Source: Lentisphaerota bacterium
GTDB taxonomy: Bacteria > Verrucomicrobiota > Kiritimatiellia > RFP12 > UBA1067
Reading direction: 5' to 3'
Length of the DNA: 5,996 bases
Assembly: GCA_015061765.1 (NCBI GenBank)
Contig: SUVZ01000251.1
Location: 1 to 5,996, forward strand
Shown here: piece after piece, positions 5,136-5,996 of the stretch
Position numbering within the stretch: the stretch's first letter is position 1
How the letters are laid out: every line of letters starts with the position of its first letter
Notes under the pieces: model-generated
Told to the model about the DNA's origin: nothing
Seen by the model: the letters and a program-made list of their open reading frames with translations, nothing else
The model's database searches: none
Program-made: the position numbers and the translations under genes

Positions 5136-5996
5136 ATGGATTTCAGCAGAAGAGGTTTTATCATCGGTGGAGCTGCCGCTGCGGCGGCAGGGTGCACGAC
5201 GGCCGGAAACAAGGTCGATCCGGATGTGCCAAAGGAGGCGAAGGCGCCCAGTCCGGAGATCCCGGCAAAGCCGCTTGACCCCTACAAGGGCACGCGGGGC
5301 GTGCCGTTGAGGGTCGGCACTCCTTGTCTGCAGTCTGCCGCTTCGACCTCAATGGGTATCTCCTGGGCGATATCCGGCCTGGCAAAGGGGGTTGTGGAAT
5401 ATGCGGACAATCCGCAGCTTCGCAACTCCACTACCGTCAAGTCCGGCGGATTCGGGCTCGCTCCGATCGACGTGGCGGCGCTTCAGGTCCGGCTTACCGG
5501 ACTCAAGCCGTCCACGAAGTACTACTACCGCACAGTGACGACTCCGTTCACGGACTATTCCAACATCTACGATGCAAGGCTCGGGGAACCGATATCCAGC
5601 AAGGTCTATTCGTTCACCACGCTCGGAAAGGAGAATCACGGACACTTTGCGATGATCTCCGACACCCACGGCAAGTGGAAGTCCTACGAGATGCACGCAA
5701 GCCACCTGAAGGCTAATCCCCCAGGACTGCTTCTCTGGAACGGAGATGCCACAAACACGACGCAGGACAAGGCAACGGCTGTCGAGATATTCCTCGATCC
5801 GCCGATACCGTCCGCCGAATTCGCGGCGGAAGTGCCGATGTCCTTCGTCAGCGGAAACCACGACTATCGCGGAAGCTGGATATCGAAGATAAACGAAGTC
5901 CTTCTGCCGCGTCTCCAGTCCGAGCGGACCAGCGATTTCTGGGATCTCAAGTGGAACTTTGCCGAAAGGCTCGGCGGTATGGCGATCATCGGAATG
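5136..5996 (+). CDS. Tat-exported lipoprotein, calcineurin-like metallophosphoesterase with N-terminal FnIII-like domain (3'-truncated)
   Basis: The frame is open for 287 codons from ATG 5136 to the window end, so the C-terminus is missing. AGGAG at 5124-5128, 7 nt upstream, supports the start. The N-terminus has a twin-arginine signal, SRRGFII (4-10), then an Ala-rich hydrophobic stretch ending AAGC with Cys20 as probable lipidation site: a Tat-dependent, membrane-anchored lipoprotein. A Pro/Lys-rich linker (about 27-50) follows. Residues 55-163 resemble the FnIII-like N-terminal domain of purple acid phosphatases (GISWAISG, VRLTGLKPSTKYYYRT, VYSFTT). The phosphoesterase domain starts at about 168 with DTH (Asp176, His178), GDATN (Asp204, Asn207) and GNHD (240-243), the first three metal-binding blocks; the later His and GHxH blocks would lie outside the window. 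Motif I is DxH, unlike true purple acid phosphatases, so the substrate (phosphomonoester, phosphodiester or nucleotide) cannot be named. It is likely transcribed from its own promoter at 5080-5095. Confidence 0.88.
   Translation, partial: MDFSRRGFIIGGAAAAAAGCTTAGNKVDPDVPKEAKAPSPEIPAKPLDPYKGTRGVPLRVGTPCLQSAASTSMGISWAISGLAKGVVEYADNPQLRNSTTVKSGGFGLAPIDVAALQVRLTGLKPSTKYYYRTVTTPFTDYSNIYDARLGEPISSKVYSFTTLGKENHGHFAMISDTHGKWKSYEMHASHLKANPPGLLLWNGDATNTTQDKATAVEIFLDPPIPSAEFAAEVPMSFVSGNHDYRGSWISKINEVLLPRLQSERTSDFWDLKWNFAERLGGMAIIGM

Noticed and set aside
5324..5716. A 130-codon + strand frame inside the phosphoesterase gene
   Set aside because: The correct frame from 5136 carries signal peptide and metal-binding motifs through this region; this alternative frame has none.
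1..5996. Mobile element, CRISPR array, tRNA or rRNA
   Set aside because: No transposase or integrase motifs, no regularly spaced repeats and no cloverleaf or rRNA-like sequence were recognised; nearly all of the window is occupied by housekeeping-type coding sequence.

Overview
The window is a GC-rich (about 60% by eye), densely packed bacterial segment with every supported gene on the + strand. The best clues to the organism are a twin-arginine lipoprotein signal on the last gene, very short or overlapping gene junctions, a minimal single-ACT acetolactate synthase regulatory subunit, and a compact MnmE. These suggest a Gram-negative-type bacterium, possibly from the PVC/Kiritimatiellota-Lentisphaerota area. 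That placement is a weak inference; nothing here fixes the phylum.

Layout. Bases 1-1069 carry a Sel1-like (TPR-type) repeat protein that probably starts upstream of the window. Its stop overlaps the start of the acetolactate synthase large subunit (1069-2799), which overlaps by 4 nt the small subunit (2796-3041). After 21 nt comes a nucleoside phosphorylase/nucleosidase-family gene (3063-3716), which overlaps by 4 nt the tRNA modification GTPase gene mnmE (3713-4996). These five genes look like one translationally coupled operon whose promoter lies upstream of the window. A 139-nt AT-rich gap (4997-5135) holds a stem-loop at the mnmE stop, two perfect TATAAT hexamers (the second an extended -10), and a 14-bp perfect palindrome at the predicted transcription start. 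It leads into a Tat-exported, lipid-anchored calcineurin-like metallophosphoesterase (5136 to beyond the window end).

Function. IlvB and IlvN form acetohydroxyacid synthase, the first common step of branched-chain amino acid synthesis. MnmE (with MnmG, not in the window) modifies the wobble uridine of certain tRNAs. The nucleosidase resembles MTA/SAH nucleosidase but has Asn where the catalytic Asp is expected, so its substrate is open. The Sel1 protein probably acts through protein-protein contacts. I see no obvious shared pathway linking the five operon genes.

No clear undescribed system, mobile element, CRISPR array or RNA gene was seen. The points most worth a second look are active-site departures in two otherwise recognisable enzymes (nucleosidase Asp to Asn; MnmE G4 motif and a shortened G domain), the odd operon partnership, and the promoter/palindrome arrangement at 5080-5114.
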